From Phanerochaete sordida (taxonomy: Eukaryota; Basidiomycota; Agaricomycetes; Polyporales; Phanerochaetaceae): a stretch of DNA of 64,000 bases. Both the position numbers and the translations under genes were made by a program. The notes under the pieces are model-generated. The model was not told where the DNA came from. It saw only the letters and a program-made list of their open reading frames with translations, and searched no databases. The stretch covers positions 62,001 through 126,000 of the forward strand of contig BPQB01000080.1 in the NCBI GenBank assembly GCA_019973155.2, given 5' to 3'. Below, one piece after another: positions 34,190-45,039 of this stretch; the stretch's first letter is position 1; each line of letters starts with the position of its first letter.

Positions 34190-34869
34190 TGAGTAGAGGT
34201 GAATGTACGTCACATGCAGGCCCACGTTCGCCTATTGATGAGCCTATATCTGATGTAAACTTTGTCAGTGCTGTAATGCATCAATGCTAATGCTGTACGT
34301 GGCCAGGTCAGTGTGTGTATGAGCCCTGGCTGAGCACGTACCTACACTGAGCTCGAAGGCTAATTGACTGCCTACATGCCGCGCACACCCTCCAAACGAG
34401 CCGCGACACTCGTCTCACACTCGCCCTCTGGGCGTGACTCTCACGGACAGGGCTATGGTGAGACTGCGCTGTTCTATCTGTCAACCTTCGCCGTTCAGCA
34501 TGAGCAAAATCCATCAGGAACGCGTGCGTCTTTCCCGTCGTTCGCAGACGCTCTTCCCCGCCTCGTCTCCTCCGCGCCCTGTCCATTCCCATGGCCCGTT
34601 CACGCGACCCACGTACGACGTCCAGGCGCGGGCTGGTGCGCTCGCGTGTCGGTCGCCGTGCTGCTTTGGAGTGTGCAGACACACAATGCATGCGGGCAGC
34701 ATCAGAGAGCCCGCGTGCACCGCAGGAGGGTTACGTGCAAGGTGCTTCGGCTTCCAAGCGTACTCGCATAACCAGCTGGGGTGGCGAGGCACGTTCTGTC
34801 GTGTCGTAATGTCCCAGTCCATGTCTAGTAGAGCCTGTATGGCGCAACAGAGACGGAACTGTGCTGGTG
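34190..34869 (+). repeat. LysM upstream module, copy at LysM-2
   Basis: Diverged copy of 30866-31613. Marker GCAGGCCCACGTTCGCC at 34216-34232, followed by GAGCCCTGGCTGAGC, CAGGGCTATGGTGAGA and CATCAGGAACGCGTGCG in the same order and spacing as upstream of LysM-1. Confidence 0.7.
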
Positions 34870-34878
34870 CATAAGAAG
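34870..34878 (+). promoter_or_regulatory. degenerate TATA box of LysM-2
   Basis: CATAAGAAG aligns with TATAAAAAG of LysM-1 and lies 63 nt before the start. Two changes from the consensus predict weaker promoter activity. Confidence 0.5.
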
Positions 34879-34941
34879 GGGTGGGAGTGAGCGAATGCTG
34901 GAGTGCCAGGTCCCTCCTCTGCTCGCCTCGCCTGCGCAGCT

Positions 34942-35577
34942 ATGTTCGTCTTAGCGCCTCTCGCCACGCTCGCGGCACTCTTCCTCACCGGTACGCCCTC
35001 CCCGTGTCCCTCCGTCGTCTTCCCGCGCTGACGATCCCGTAGTGCATGCACAGCTGCCCCCGGACTGCGCGCGCACCACGATCGTGCAGAGCGACGACAC
35101 ATGCAATAGCATCTCCGCGACGCAGCACGTCTCGACGTGCGTTACTTTCCTGTGCGCAAAAAGCGGTCAGAGGCTGACGCGCGGACAGCTTCCAGCTCGC
35201 GCACGTCAACCCCGGCATCAACGCGGCGTGCAGCAACCTGCAAAAGGGACAGGTGCGTTGGTCGCAGGTCCTCGTGCACCATACGCATGGACGCTGATAC
35301 GGCGGGGTGCGCCAGACCCTCTGCTTGGGCGTCGCCGGCCAGGACTGCTCGACGGTGGACGTCGTGTCGAACGGCGACTCCTGCGCCACCATCGCGGGCG
35401 GCGCGGGCATTTCCGTGTCGACGCTCCTGCACAACAACCCGAACGTCGATCCTGCATGCGATAACATCGGCATCGGGGAGGTGCGTCGCTTGGTGTGCGC
35501 GTCGTGGTGTGATGCTGAATTACTGGTGGGCGCTGCAGGTGCTGTGCACGGCGAATGTGCTCTTCGACTACACGTGA
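34942..35577 (+). CDS. secreted two-LysM protein LysM-2 (136 aa)
   Basis: Five exons: 34942-34990, 35043-35136, 35189-35252, 35316-35480, 35539-35577. Same architecture as LysM-1: signal peptide MFVLAPLATLAALFLTVHA, LysM 1 with IVQSDDTCNSISATQHVS and FQLAHVNPGINAACSNL, LysM 2 with VVSNGDSCATIAGGAGIS and LLHNNPNVDPACDNIGIGE. The first LysM has QSDDTC instead of QSGDTC and the second SNGDSC, so both ligand-loop glycine/serine positions have drifted slightly. All eight cysteines are kept. It is the tandem partner of LysM-1; the duplicated unit includes about 750 bp of upstream DNA. Confidence 0.92.
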
Positions 35578-36164
35578 GCTGAAAGGCGGTCCAAGATGTC
35601 AACGATTGGGTAAACAATGTGAGGAATGTTTTGTACTTTTAATTGATGCGCTTTGAAGTCGCAAACGTTGGAGCGAAGCGTCTTCGAACGAAACGCGTGG
35701 ATGGATCCCGCCAGTCATATCCGCAGTCTGCTCCGAACAGTTCGTTTACAGCTAGAATCGAGCCTGCAGCTGCAGAGCTCAAATCCGATGATTGAACATG
35801 GCCGAGTGACTAGTCGGAGCTGTAGGTAATCGCTCTGGGACTGATATCGTACTCCCAGAAGCCATCAGGCTGGGACTGGGCTGGGCGTGATCACGTTAGA
35901 CGAAAGGTGAACATTTGGAAGTGCGTACGTAGCGAGGCAGAGTGCAACGAAACCACTTGGGCGAGCTTGCTGAATACCAGACGAAGAGTTTGTGCATGTT
36001 CGAGAGAAAGAACGAATTCGGACACCGCAGGCTCCGCGGGCCAGACTCCAGTGCAGTCCGAATATTTGCCGAGCCGCGTCCCGCACTGTTATTCGAGTCA
36101 TGCGTAATCTGTTCTCGTCTGTCTTCTCAACGTTCAAGTCTTGACTCTGGACTATACTCTCACC
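35578..36164. other. spacer between LysM-2 and the deaminase gene
   Basis: 587 bp; 3' flank of LysM-2 and promoter of the next gene. No gene seen. Confidence 0.5.
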
Positions 36165-37399
36165 ATGTCGGGCTACGATATCGCTGGATATGCCGCCGAC
36201 GCTTTGGCGTCCCTGACGACCGACGAGGTCGACTTTCTACGCGACCTTCCGAAGGCAGAGCTGCACGCCCACCTGAACGGCTGTATCCCAATTGCCCTGC
36301 TCCAGAAGCTCGCAAACGAGGCCGATCTGTCGTCGTCTGCAGTCAGCTCCGACGTTGTGAAAGCCGGCATCGAGCGACTCAAGGCCGGCGTCGAGCTCAA
36401 CGAGATCAACGACTTCTTCGGGCTCTTCCCCGCGATCTACGCGCTGACCGCGTCCCCCGCGACACTCGCGGAGGCGACGCGTGCTGTGCTCGCGCAGTTC
36501 CTCGAGTCGGACCCGCTCGCACCGCGCGGGCAGCCGATGGCGGCCTATCTCGAGCTCCGCACGACGCCGCGCGCGACGCAGGCGATGTCGCGTCGTGAGT
36601 ACCTCGAGGCCGTCCTGGCTGAAGTGGAGCGGTACCCGCCAACGCGAGCTGCGCTCCTTGTGAGCCTCGACCGGCGCATGGACGCGAGTGCCGCAGAGGA
36701 AGTCGTTGGGCTCGCCGTGCAGCTCAAGCAGGAAGGTCGCCGCGTCGTCGGTGTGGACCTTTGTGGAGACCCTCTAGTGAGTGCACTGCTTCGCTGTGAG
36801 CTCTTGTATCTGTGTGCCACCGATATTTACCTCAGGCGGGAAACATGGCCGACTTTGAGCAATTCTTCCGGCGAGCGAAGGAGGCAGGACTCGGCGTCAC
36901 GCTGCATATAGCTGAGGTATGTGCTATCCTTGTCGCGACGTCGTTTCGCTGACCTCGCCAGACTCCCGACAACACGCATGAAGACACCCTAAAGCTGCTC
37001 TCCTTCAAGCCTGATAGACTAGGACATGCGACATTCCTGGACGCCGGCGCGCGCGACGCAGTCTTCTCGAACAACGCCTGCGTCGAGATCTGCCTGACCT
37101 CTAACCTCCTCTGCAAGACCGCGAGCAGCCTAGAGCAGCATCACATCCGGCATTACCTCGAAGCGAACCATCCAATAACGATTTGCGTGGGTGAACCCTA
37201 CTTCTACTGCGATACCCATCTGACGAGTCGACAGACGGACGATACGCTACCCTTCCGCAACAACCTACTTGACGAGTACGCCCTGCTGCTCGCGAAGGCA
37301 CCGCAGGGCCTCGGATTGACGAGGTTCGATGTCGAACGCATATCTGCCATGAGCATGGCGTCGCGCTTTGCTCTTCCGGCGAGCCGTCCGACGGTGTAG
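36165..37399 (+). CDS. adenosine deaminase-like protein, ADAL/N6-mAMP deaminase type (360 aa)
   Basis: Four exons: 36165-36776, 36836-36916, 36962-37186, 37235-37399 (1083 nt). Metal-dependent TIM-barrel deaminase. Visible zinc and catalytic motifs: LPKAELHAHLNGCI (HxH ligands), VTLHIAE (His ligand and catalytic Glu), RLGHATFL (catalytic His), VEICLTSN and ITICTDDTLPF (Asp ligand pair). The HLNGCI form and CLTSNLLCKT are typical of the ADAL group, which removes the amino or methylamino group from N6-methyl-AMP-type nucleotides, rather than of classical adenosine deaminase (family knowledge). Start chosen at CACCATGTC, a good fungal context. Cytosolic; no signal peptide. A single-copy enzyme inside the secreted-gene region. 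Confidence 0.93.
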
Positions 37400-37648
37400 C
37401 CGATGGCCAATCATTTGGTTGCTTTCTTGTGCTTTCTCTACTCATGTCACTCATACTGATGTACAAGGCTACATAGATACATGTATCATATAGAAATAAT
37501 CTCCGCTCTGCACTCGGCAGTTCTCAGCCGTGACTTCAACTTTCGCCGAGCAATGAGGCTCGCGTAAGAAATTGCGATACTTCCAATGAGCCTCATCGCG
37601 CTCTTGTGGTCGCAGCTCGCAGTTTGGGCTATACCAACTCGAGTCACC
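37400..37648. other. spacer
   Basis: 3' flank of the deaminase gene; AT-rich, nothing recognised. Confidence 0.4.
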
Positions 37649-37873
37649 ATGTCTGCCGATTTCAACACTGACGACATCGCGCGAAATCAGGGTGCGTACT
37701 CTCTCCCACTGAAGGTAAACTCAGTCAGCTGATGTCTCATGACAGAACACACCTCGATGGCACTCCCGCCTGAGATTTCCGCCATAGACTTGGGGAGTCG
37801 AATGTGCGTCATCAAGTGGCCCACGTTTGCTCAGAGTCGAGTCGTTGGTGCCAAATACAAATCGGACCTCTAA
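37649..37873 (+). CDS. possible small gene or gene remnant (56 aa)
   Basis: Exons 37649-37691 and 37746-37873 would splice with a GTGCGT donor and GACAG acceptor into a 56-residue peptide starting MSADFNTDDIARNQ and ending VVGAKYKSDL. The start has a strong context (TCACCATGTC) and phases agree. No signal peptide, no known domain. It could be a genuine small protein, the 5' remnant of a larger gene, or chance. Confidence 0.3.
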
Positions 37874-38451
37874 GGAATGGCCATCGTGCGTGCCAGAGCT
37901 GCGCTCTCTCTGCGCGATTCGTCTGATGAACGGTGTTCCCTAAATTCACCCGAGCTACGGAGTAACTATGACAGCTAGAAGTGAGATGAATTTGGTAGGA
38001 GGTGTAGTCACGCCTCGTCATGCAGCATCCTTGCATTTGACAAACATTCAGAAAACACCAGATCACATCAGTCTTCCCTGCCTGATCATCTTTGTGGGGT
38101 GCAACACGCTGGACTTCCGCCCCTCGTCGGTCATTACACGCCCATGGAACCGCGCGAAACGTTTAATTTCTTTCGGCACAGTTCTGCGTCGGCTGCGGCA
38201 CGCCCAGCAATGCCCGCGGGGGTATTGACATAACGTTCGGGGCCAGCGACATCATGCTTCTTCGAATTCTGCGCGTCGGAGATTCCGGATGCTAGGTGCG
38301 GGGACGCTTGGCGGCTCAAGCGGGCCCTCTGGTATCCTTTCTGGAGTGGCGCACATCCTATGGGGGAACCGTGGTCTGGCCGGCCTACTTGGCCGGTACG
38401 AGGTTCGACTTCAGAGCCGAAAAGAGGGTCGGCGTGGACGCTGGCAAGGCG
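37874..38451. other. spacer upstream of LysM-3
   Basis: About 580 bp without a gene. Unlike the other LysM genes, it lacks the CCTGCAGGCCCACGTTCGC module. Confidence 0.45.
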
Positions 38452-38460
38452 TATAAAAAG
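38452..38460 (+). promoter_or_regulatory. TATA box of LysM-3
   Basis: TATAAAAAG, 73 nt before the start codon, same position as in LysM-1. Confidence 0.7.
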
Positions 38461-38533
38461 GCTGGCAGCAGCCAGGAGGGGCCTCAGAGCTCGGTCACTC
38501 AGCTTTACAGCCTTTCGATTCATCAGTCTCGCA

Positions 38534-39161
38534 ATGTTCGCCACCCTTCAGCTCGTCGCCCTCACTCTTGTTGTTGCCGTCTCCGCGGGTAAAGCTCTCT
38601 GCACTCTCTCACATCCCTACCGCTAACGTCCGCTTCAGCATCCCCTGCGCTGCCCACCGACTGTGCGCGCGACTACACCGTCGTTTCGGGCGACACCTGC
38701 AACACCATCGGCGCTGCGGAGAAGGTCTCCCTGTAAGCTCGACTGCCACCGCCGCCACGGCTGCCGCTGACCTCGCTACCTGACTTTCAGCTTCCAGCTG
38801 TTCCATGTCAATCCGGAGATTGACGCCAACTGCAGCGGCCTCTCCATCGGCGAGGTGCGCGTACGCCCTGAGGCCTGCTGCGCGGCGACTGACGCTTTTG
38901 GCGCAGGATCTCTGCCTCGGCCGGACCGGCCAAGACTGCACCGACGTCTACGTCGTCCAGAGCGGCGACTTCTGCGCCAAGATCGCACAGACTGCGGGCA
39001 TTCCTCTTGACACACTCCTCGCCAACAACGGCAACATCAACTCCGCCTGCTCCAACCTTGGTGTTGGCGAGGTATGCCACCGCTCTGCGCCCAATGCTTT
39101 GGTCGAGTCTCACTGTCGATAGGTCGTCTGCATCGCCAAGGAGGTCATCAAGTACACCTAA
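38534..39161 (+). CDS. secreted two-LysM protein LysM-3 (138 aa)
   Basis: Exons 38534-38588, 38639-38732, 38791-38854, 38907-39071, 39123-39161 (417 nt). Most diverged member. Signal peptide MFATLQLVALTLVVAVSA is two codons longer than in the others. LysM 1: TVVSGDTCNTIGAAEKVS and FQLFHVNPEIDANCSGL. LysM 2: VVQSGDFCAKIAQTAGIP and LLANNGNINSACSNLGVGE. Eight cysteines conserved; N-glycosylation sequon NCS in the first domain. Ends VIKYT. Intron positions and internal exon lengths equal those of LysM-1, 2 and 4, so it belongs to the same lineage but is older or faster evolving. Followed within 280 bp by MED21. Confidence 0.92.
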
Positions 39162-39438
39162 GAGAGTCAGATCATGCATGAGTATACACAGATAGTATGC
39201 GATACGAGATGTCACGATTAGCATGTGGTCTGTAGTCTTGCACAACGATTACGACCGTGTTTGAACAAACGCTGCGGGCGCTACGCGCCCTCGGGAAAGC
39301 GCGACGCCACGAAGGCTCACGCGTAACGGAGTGACGGGGCGTGACGTTTCTGCGCTTGGTCTCGGTCGGCCATCACGCTCTCGGGTCCGCTCGTCCGCCG
39401 CGCTCACAGGCGGCGCAATGCTGCAGGAACTCTCGCAC

Positions 39439-40067
39439 ATGGACCGCATAACCCAACTCCAGGATGAGATACAGCAGGTGCCGCGCACTCATTTCTTTGC
39501 GGATTTAGCACGCACGGGCTCACGGGCGACAGCTCTTGACCATCATGTCCAGCAGCATCGCGTACCTAACCGCGAAGGCGAACTTTGTGCAGGTCAGCGA
39601 GGAGGTGCCCATAACAAAGTCGCGCAACGCGGAGAAAGTTGACCCGCCGGACGTGTTCGAAGGTAACCACGCCCTAGCTGAGCAGGGCGTAGCACGCTCA
39701 TCACAGGACTGCAGAGAACAAGAAAGAGCTCGTGAACGACCTGCTCGTAAAGGCGAAGCAGGTCGAGTATCTGATCAACTCGCTCCCCGAGCCAGAATCC
39801 GAGGAAGCCCAGGTACGCTGGGATATGTGTCGGTATGAACGTCTGATACCAGCTGTCAGTTAGGCGATGCGGTTGCAAGACCTCGAGCACCAGATGTCCG
39901 CGGCAAACGAGGACTATTTGCGTGCTGTGAATCGTGCAAGTGAGCTCTCGAACAGTTGAAATCCCTTATGTAGTGTTGACTGTCTGTCAGAGGACCTGCA
40001 CCGACGGATATCGGAGGTGTTGCGGAACATGCTGGACGAGTCCGATGGGCTAGACAACCCAGGCTGA
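39439..40067 (+). CDS. MED21: Mediator complex subunit 21 (139 aa)
   Basis: Five exons: 39439-39477, 39533-39662, 39715-39812, 39864-39939, 39991-40067 (420 nt). SRB7/MED21, a small coiled-coil subunit of the Mediator middle module that links activators to RNA polymerase II. Diagnostic blocks: MDRITQLQDEIQQLLTIMSS, ANFVQVSEEVPITKSRN, VDPPDVFEENKKELVNDLL, KAKQVEYLINSLPEPE, MSAANEDYLRAVNRAKDLH. Length matches the family (about 130-150 aa). The first exon is only 13 codons. Essential single-copy nuclear gene, convergent with the coiled-coil gene that follows. Confidence 0.95.
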
Positions 40068-40319
40068 TAATCCCGTGACCTTACGCCTCGCAGAGTGCAG
40101 GGCCAAACTGGCTTTACGGTTTGTCAGTGTGTACTGGAGCAGGTATGCCGTTTAGACAAACTCATAGACGAGAGCGACGTCTGATGACGCCTTCGCAGTA
40201 TACTAGTTCGCCACTGTCCCACATGCGTAGCACTGAAAGTTGATAGTGACGGTGTATGACATTTCTGGGCCTTTTTAGTATATTTATTACATTTTTACTA
40301 TATTTTCTACTGGTTTAAC

Positions 40320-42634
40320 TCATCCACCATCAGAGCCGCATATCCGCAGCGCCGCCTCCAGCAACTTTATCCGATCTTTCACCTCGTCGCGCTCCGCGCG
40401 ATGCAACGTCCCCTCGAACCCGATCCTCTGCTCGAGCCCGCGATTCTCCTCCTCGAACCACTTCAGCCTCTTCGCGTACGCGTGCTGCAGCCGGGCAGTC
40501 TCGGCCTCCTGGGCCCCCAGCGCGCGCCACGCCTTGACGATCTCCGCAGAGATGCCCATGATGTCTGCGTCCCGCGCCGCGGTCTCCCGCGCGACGCCCT
40601 GCGCATCTTCACGGACCCTGTCGAGAGCGCGCCGCGCCTCGTCGAGAGCCGCGTCCTCCTCGGCCTGGGCTTCCAGCAGGGCGACCCGCGCCTGCGCCTC
40701 GGTGAGTCTCGCCAGGAGGTCGTCCGCGAGCGCGTCGTCTGCGCGGGCGCCGGCCTGGTAGGCCGCGACCGCCGCGCGGTGCTGGCGGCGCTCGGTGTCG
40801 TGTGCGTCGAGGACGGCCTTGAGCTCGGCCCGCGCCGCGTCGAGCTGAGCCTGATCCTTTGCCCAGCCGCCGCTCACCATCGTCAGGCGCCATTCGAGGC
40901 CTTGGCGCTCCTCCTCGAACTCAGTAAGAGCGTCTGGGGCCGAGGCGGTGAGTGCAGCTATCTCAACGTCGAGGGCGTCGAGGGCCGCTTCTTCTTGGGC
41001 GGCCCATGTCTCGAGGAAGGCTAGCTGTTCGGCCTCCTCGGCGCGCTCTGCGGCGCAGGTGTGCATGTGCTGGCGGTGCTCGAAGACGCTGAGGTCGAGC
41101 CGCTCTTGCACGTCGTTATATGCAGCGGTGGAATGAGCGAGGGAGTCGGTGAGGTCCGCGACGTCCTTCTCGAGGGCAGCGGTGTGTTCGTGGTCGACGG
41201 CGTGGATGTCGGTGGCGGCCATGAGCAGCGCGGCCTCGGCGATCGCGCCGTCCTCAATCGCCTGGTTGATGTTAGCCTTCACTGCGGATGTCTCGCGCAG
41301 GAGGCTGTCGCGCTCGCCGACAAGGGAATCGTGGTCGGTGCGAGCGGTGGCTAGCTCTTTGTTGACAGAGGCGAGCTGAGCCTCGAGAGATGCCTCCTCC
41401 GCTCGAGCGGCGGCGAGTGCAGCGGCGTGTTCCTGCTCGTCCAGGTACTCCCGAGCAGTGAGGGCCGCGACCTGGAAGACGAGCCGAGCAAGATCCTTCT
41501 GACGCTCGATCGCCGCCGCCTCGTGCGCGGCAGCCTCAGCAGAGATCTCGTCTTGGAGAGCGGTGAGTGTAGCCTGGGCGGCGAGCCCCTCTGATGCCAG
41601 AGTCGCTGCAGTTTCTTGGTGAGCTTGGGTGTGCTCGGCGAGTTCGCGCCTGAGCGAGTCCTCTGCCTCAAGGAGGGCGGCGAGGTCCGTGTCGAGCGCG
41701 TCGAGCTCGGCGTCGTGGTCGACCAGCTCGTGGAGTAGCTCGTGTTCGACGTCGGCTGCCTGGGCAGCGTCGTCGGCGAGTCTGTCCTCAGTCTCTCTCA
41801 CGCACGCAGAGGCCTGGGCGTAAAGATCCTGGACGTCCTTCAAGTCGGTGCGGAGGGTCTGAGCTTGCCTCTCTGCCGCGTCGAGCTCATCCTGCCACAA
41901 TCCAGGTCAGTCTATGCGCACTGTGATCACCGCAAACAACATACCTGAGCAGCTCGAAGCTTGACCGAGTTGTCGACGCTCGCTTGCTTCAGACGTGCGA
42001 CCTTGATGTCGTTCTGGAGCAGCTTGCCCTCGATCGGTCCGAGGGAGATGGTGAGTTCCATCAGAGTCGTGACCTGCTCTGTATGGGCCTCTTCGAGCTC
42101 CGCGTTGAGTGCACGGTATTTTGAGATGACGGCTTCGAGATGTCCGGTGCCGGTGACGATCTTGAAGACTCTGTCGATGATGAACAGGAGAGCCCGCTGC
42201 CGGTCGGGAATCGTCAGCCTCGCACTTTCCGAGAGGAGGTAAGAGCTCACCGTGATCACCAAGAAGCCGAGGATGAGTATGGTCAGCATGAACCATGGCT
42301 TCGCTTCGTCGAACACGTCCCAGAGGAGCGTGGGCAGCCCAACGTTGCGGACCATATGGCCGTCGATGCACACCGCGACGTTGGTTGCGGGATCGGCGGG
42401 CTTGCAGAGGTACCCGAAGTAGGGAGCGATGGTGTCGACAGCGGGATACCAGGGGAGTCGACCGTTCTTGGCGAGGTCGACGAGTTGGGGAACGAGGGAG
42501 CTCACGTCAGTGAAGGCGTGAGCGAGGAGGGGGAGAGGGTTTCCGGCAGTGCGCACACCGCGTGGCACGAACCGGTCGAGCCAGTCTTCGAGAGTGAAGA
42601 AAGGACCGAGGACTCTGTCCAGTACTGGATACAT
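40320..42634 (-). CDS. membrane-anchored long coiled-coil protein, copy A (735 aa)
   Basis: Three exons: 42634-42251, 42196-41945, 41891-40320 (2208 nt). No named family recognised. The N-terminal 110 residues are globular (LGPFFTLEDWLDRFVPR, LPWYPAVDTIAPYFGYLC). One transmembrane helix follows (WFMLTILILGFLVIT), then some 600 residues of Ala/Glu/Asp/Leu-rich heptads typical of a long coiled coil, ending ALRICGSDGG. A 54-nt intron (42250-42197, donor GTGAGC, CTGACG branch, CGGCAG acceptor) is proposed because the duplicate at 48358-50760 is only in frame if this segment is removed; left unspliced it happens to stay open here. Start: ATG 42634. Upstream DNA matches the longer N-terminus of copy B, but a one-base indel puts it out of frame. 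Confidence 0.8.
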
Positions 42635-43431
42635 GATGGCTTTGGAGAAGGGGCGTTCGGGGGGTGCGGGCGTGTTATTGACCCTGCGGCTGACATTTCG
42701 AACTGGGCTGACAAGGAGCCAGCCGAACGCGGCCAGCTAGCCAGCTTAGGCCCTCCCAGGACCTGCGTCCGCGCTATCCTGCATTGATGCTGACCGTCAA
42801 GAAGGTGGCTGCTTGTTATATCAACAAGGGAGGGAGGCGAGGATGTGTTCAGAGCGCACCTCTTGCTAGCCTCAACCTTGTCTCCATCTCCGCACCCTTC
42901 AAAGCATTCTCAGGCCGTCATTCCTACGCGTTCCCAGTGCGTGCTGCTGTAAGAACAAGGGGTCACGTCGTACACATGCATAGCGTGCGTGCACGATAAA
43001 TTCTGGGTGTGACAGGCAAGGGCCCGACGCAGCATACAGGTACGGAGAGGGAAGTCGCGGTTTGAGTCCGTTTGATGAGCATTGCTAGCGATATGAATGC
43101 ACATTGTCGTAAAACGTGGGATCTTCCACGTCGAGATGCAGCTCAATACCAGCTAGAACGTGTCGGTGGTCGCGGACGGGAGCAAAGCGACGCGAGTGAA
43201 TCGCGAAAGCGCCGAGAGGGTCGATCGCGTTGACCGCGACTGACGCGCGCGGGGCAGACTAACGCGTAGCTGGGCCGCTCGTTTCCATGTGACACCAGAA
43301 CTCACTCTTCAATTTGAACCTTTGAGCTGTATTTTATATCTCAAAGTCTGGACTGCAGGAAATAAATGACGCGAAATGCATGCACATACGCAGGCCGGAG
43401 ACTTGGGCAGGCCGTCTCACTTAGCGGGTTA
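42635..43431. other. spacer upstream of coiled-coil copy A
   Basis: About 800 bp. The first ~120 bp resemble the copy B 5' region; the rest holds no gene. Confidence 0.45.
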
Positions 43432-43706
43432 CTGTAGAATTACGACCAAATCGGACGGTGGTATGACAGTGACAGGTACGCACCGAACCGGATGACCGGA
43501 TGACTACCGGATGACCTATGACATCCGGTCGCCATCCGGATGACAGATAGCGGTCGCCGCAGGCGCGAAAAAATTTGGTATTTATTCGTATATTATTCTA
43601 CATGTCATGACCGGATGCGCTTGCGATGACACCTGACAAGTGCAGTTTACCGGACCGGATGGAGGTCCTATGACCGATGACATCCGATTTGGTCGTAATT
43701 CTACAG
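43432..43706. mobile_element. 275-bp MITE with 24-bp perfect terminal inverted repeats and TA target duplication
   Basis: Left end CTGTAGAATTACGACCAAAT at 43432-43451 continues identically for 4 more bases; the right end (43683-43706) is its exact reverse complement over 24 bp. TA dinucleotides flank both ends (43430-43431 and 43707-43708), as expected for Tc1/mariner-type insertion. Inside, the short motif CCGGATGAC or its variants is repeated many times next to both ends, and the centre is AT-rich. No open frame of transposase size, so it is non-autonomous. It sits in the intergenic space downstream of the secreted protein gene at 43841-44966. Confidence 0.9.
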
Positions 43707-43840
43707 TACAGCCAACGACTCGAAGAATGATTCCGTCATATTCCCGCATGCATAGACACAAGGAGTTAGCGTCACAACACTTCTGCTTTCTTCGTACCAA
43801 TTCCAGTACGGATGGGTGAATGCGACGCGACAAACAACAA

Positions 43841-44966
43841 CTAGTCGACTAGAGCAAGGAACTGCACAGCATGGTCAGCGACAAATCAGTGGGACGATGC
43901 AAGGGCAAGGACGCACAATTTCCGTCCAGGGTCCATCGCTCGCGTACTCAGTTTGGAACGCGTTCCCATCGGCCGGGGCGACGACGACGCCCTTCGAGGG
44001 CGACACGAAGAGCGGCACGTCGATACCTATAGCACGAAGTCAGCACAGACTTCTAGTTCATCGCGAGTTTCCTCACTGTCACCAGCCGGGTTGGTCCAGA
44101 TGGCTGTATGGTGGTCGCGAGGTCAGTATATAGGCTCGTCGTAGAAAAGCTAGAGCCATGTACACGCACGTTGGAGGACGGGCTGGCCAGCCAGGGTCAG
44201 CTGTGTCCATGCCACGGATTCCCACTGTGGCAAATCAGCTCTTTTGCTCGTCGTGCCCGTCTAAAGGTCTAGACTCACCACAGCGGGAGAGCTATCGTAC
44301 GTCAGGCCGCTGTCGATGGGCGTGGACAAGCCGTCGCCCACGGGAGTCGGGCTGAAAGCGAGCCAGCTGTGCAGCGCACGTCAGGTTCGACGTGCGTGTT
44401 ATATCACAGAGGGCCAGCTTACTTGAGGCTGTCCCTTGCGTTCACGGTAGGGTCGCCATTGCTCGCGTAGGAGGGATCGACGAGGCCGATCGCGTTGACG
44501 GTCGTGCCAGGGACGTTCCGGGCGTTCTACAAATAAGCGCAATCAGCGGCTGCACCACTTGGGGCCTTGAGGACCTGCGAACAAAGACAGACCGACGCGC
44601 CGAGGAGGCGAGGAGGCCAGTTGGCAAGGCCGTCGGGCGCACACGCGAAGATGCCCGTCAGGGCCTCGCTGGGGTCGGTCGTGACCCCGTACCCGTCGGT
44701 CCTGCGCACCCCGGTCAACTTCACAGACACATTTTCATGACAAAAATCGGTGGGACGTACTGGCCCCAAAATGGCACTCCCGCGGGACTGGCACTCAAGT
44801 ACCCGAAGGTGGCGGTGTCTGTCCAGAGCTGGAGCTTGCTGGCGAGGAGGATCTCGCCGGCGGAGCCGCAGATGCTGGGCGATTGGCGGGCCGCGAGTGG
44901 CGGTACGCTGGCAGCAGCCGCAGCCGCGACGAGGAGGGCAGCGGTGAGAAGGCGAGTGAGGCTCAT
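43841..44966 (-). CDS. secreted protein of unknown family (243 aa, eight exons)
   Basis: Exons on the minus strand: 44966-44761, 44701-44575, 44526-44423, 44366-44279, 44224-44170, 44103-44083, 44026-43917, 43861-43841; phases agree and the sum is 244 codons. Signal peptide MSLTRLLTAALLVAAAAAAS, then a possible Kex2-like site (LAAR). Body: SICGSAGEILLASKLQLWTD, GYGVTTDPSEALTGIFACAP, VPGTTVNAIGLVDPSYASNG, WLAFSPTPVGDGLSTPIDSG, WESVAWTQLTLAGQ, IDVPLFVSPSKGVVVAPADG, ending TEIFLALVD. Exons 6 and 8 are only 21 nt each, so the 3' half is less certain than the 5' half, and exon 2 could be split further. Probably beta-rich and extracellular; no enzyme motif seen. TATAAAAGG lies about 65 nt upstream (45036-45028). 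Confidence 0.65.
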
Positions 44967-45039
44967 TATGGGGTTGTTATACGAGAGAAAGCTTGCTGGA
45001 GCTGTTGGAGAACGTCGCTGGCAATCACCTTTTATACGT

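Noticed and set aside
34364..34874. Plus-strand frames of 135 and 146 codons upstream of LysM-2
   Set aside because: They lie in the repeated upstream module and are not conserved in the LysM-1 or LysM-4 copies.
40401..41354. Plus-strand frames up to 207 codons across the coiled-coil gene (and again at 48826-49401)
   Set aside because: Antisense of an Ala/Glu-rich coiled coil leaves the complementary frame open; present in both copies for the same reason.
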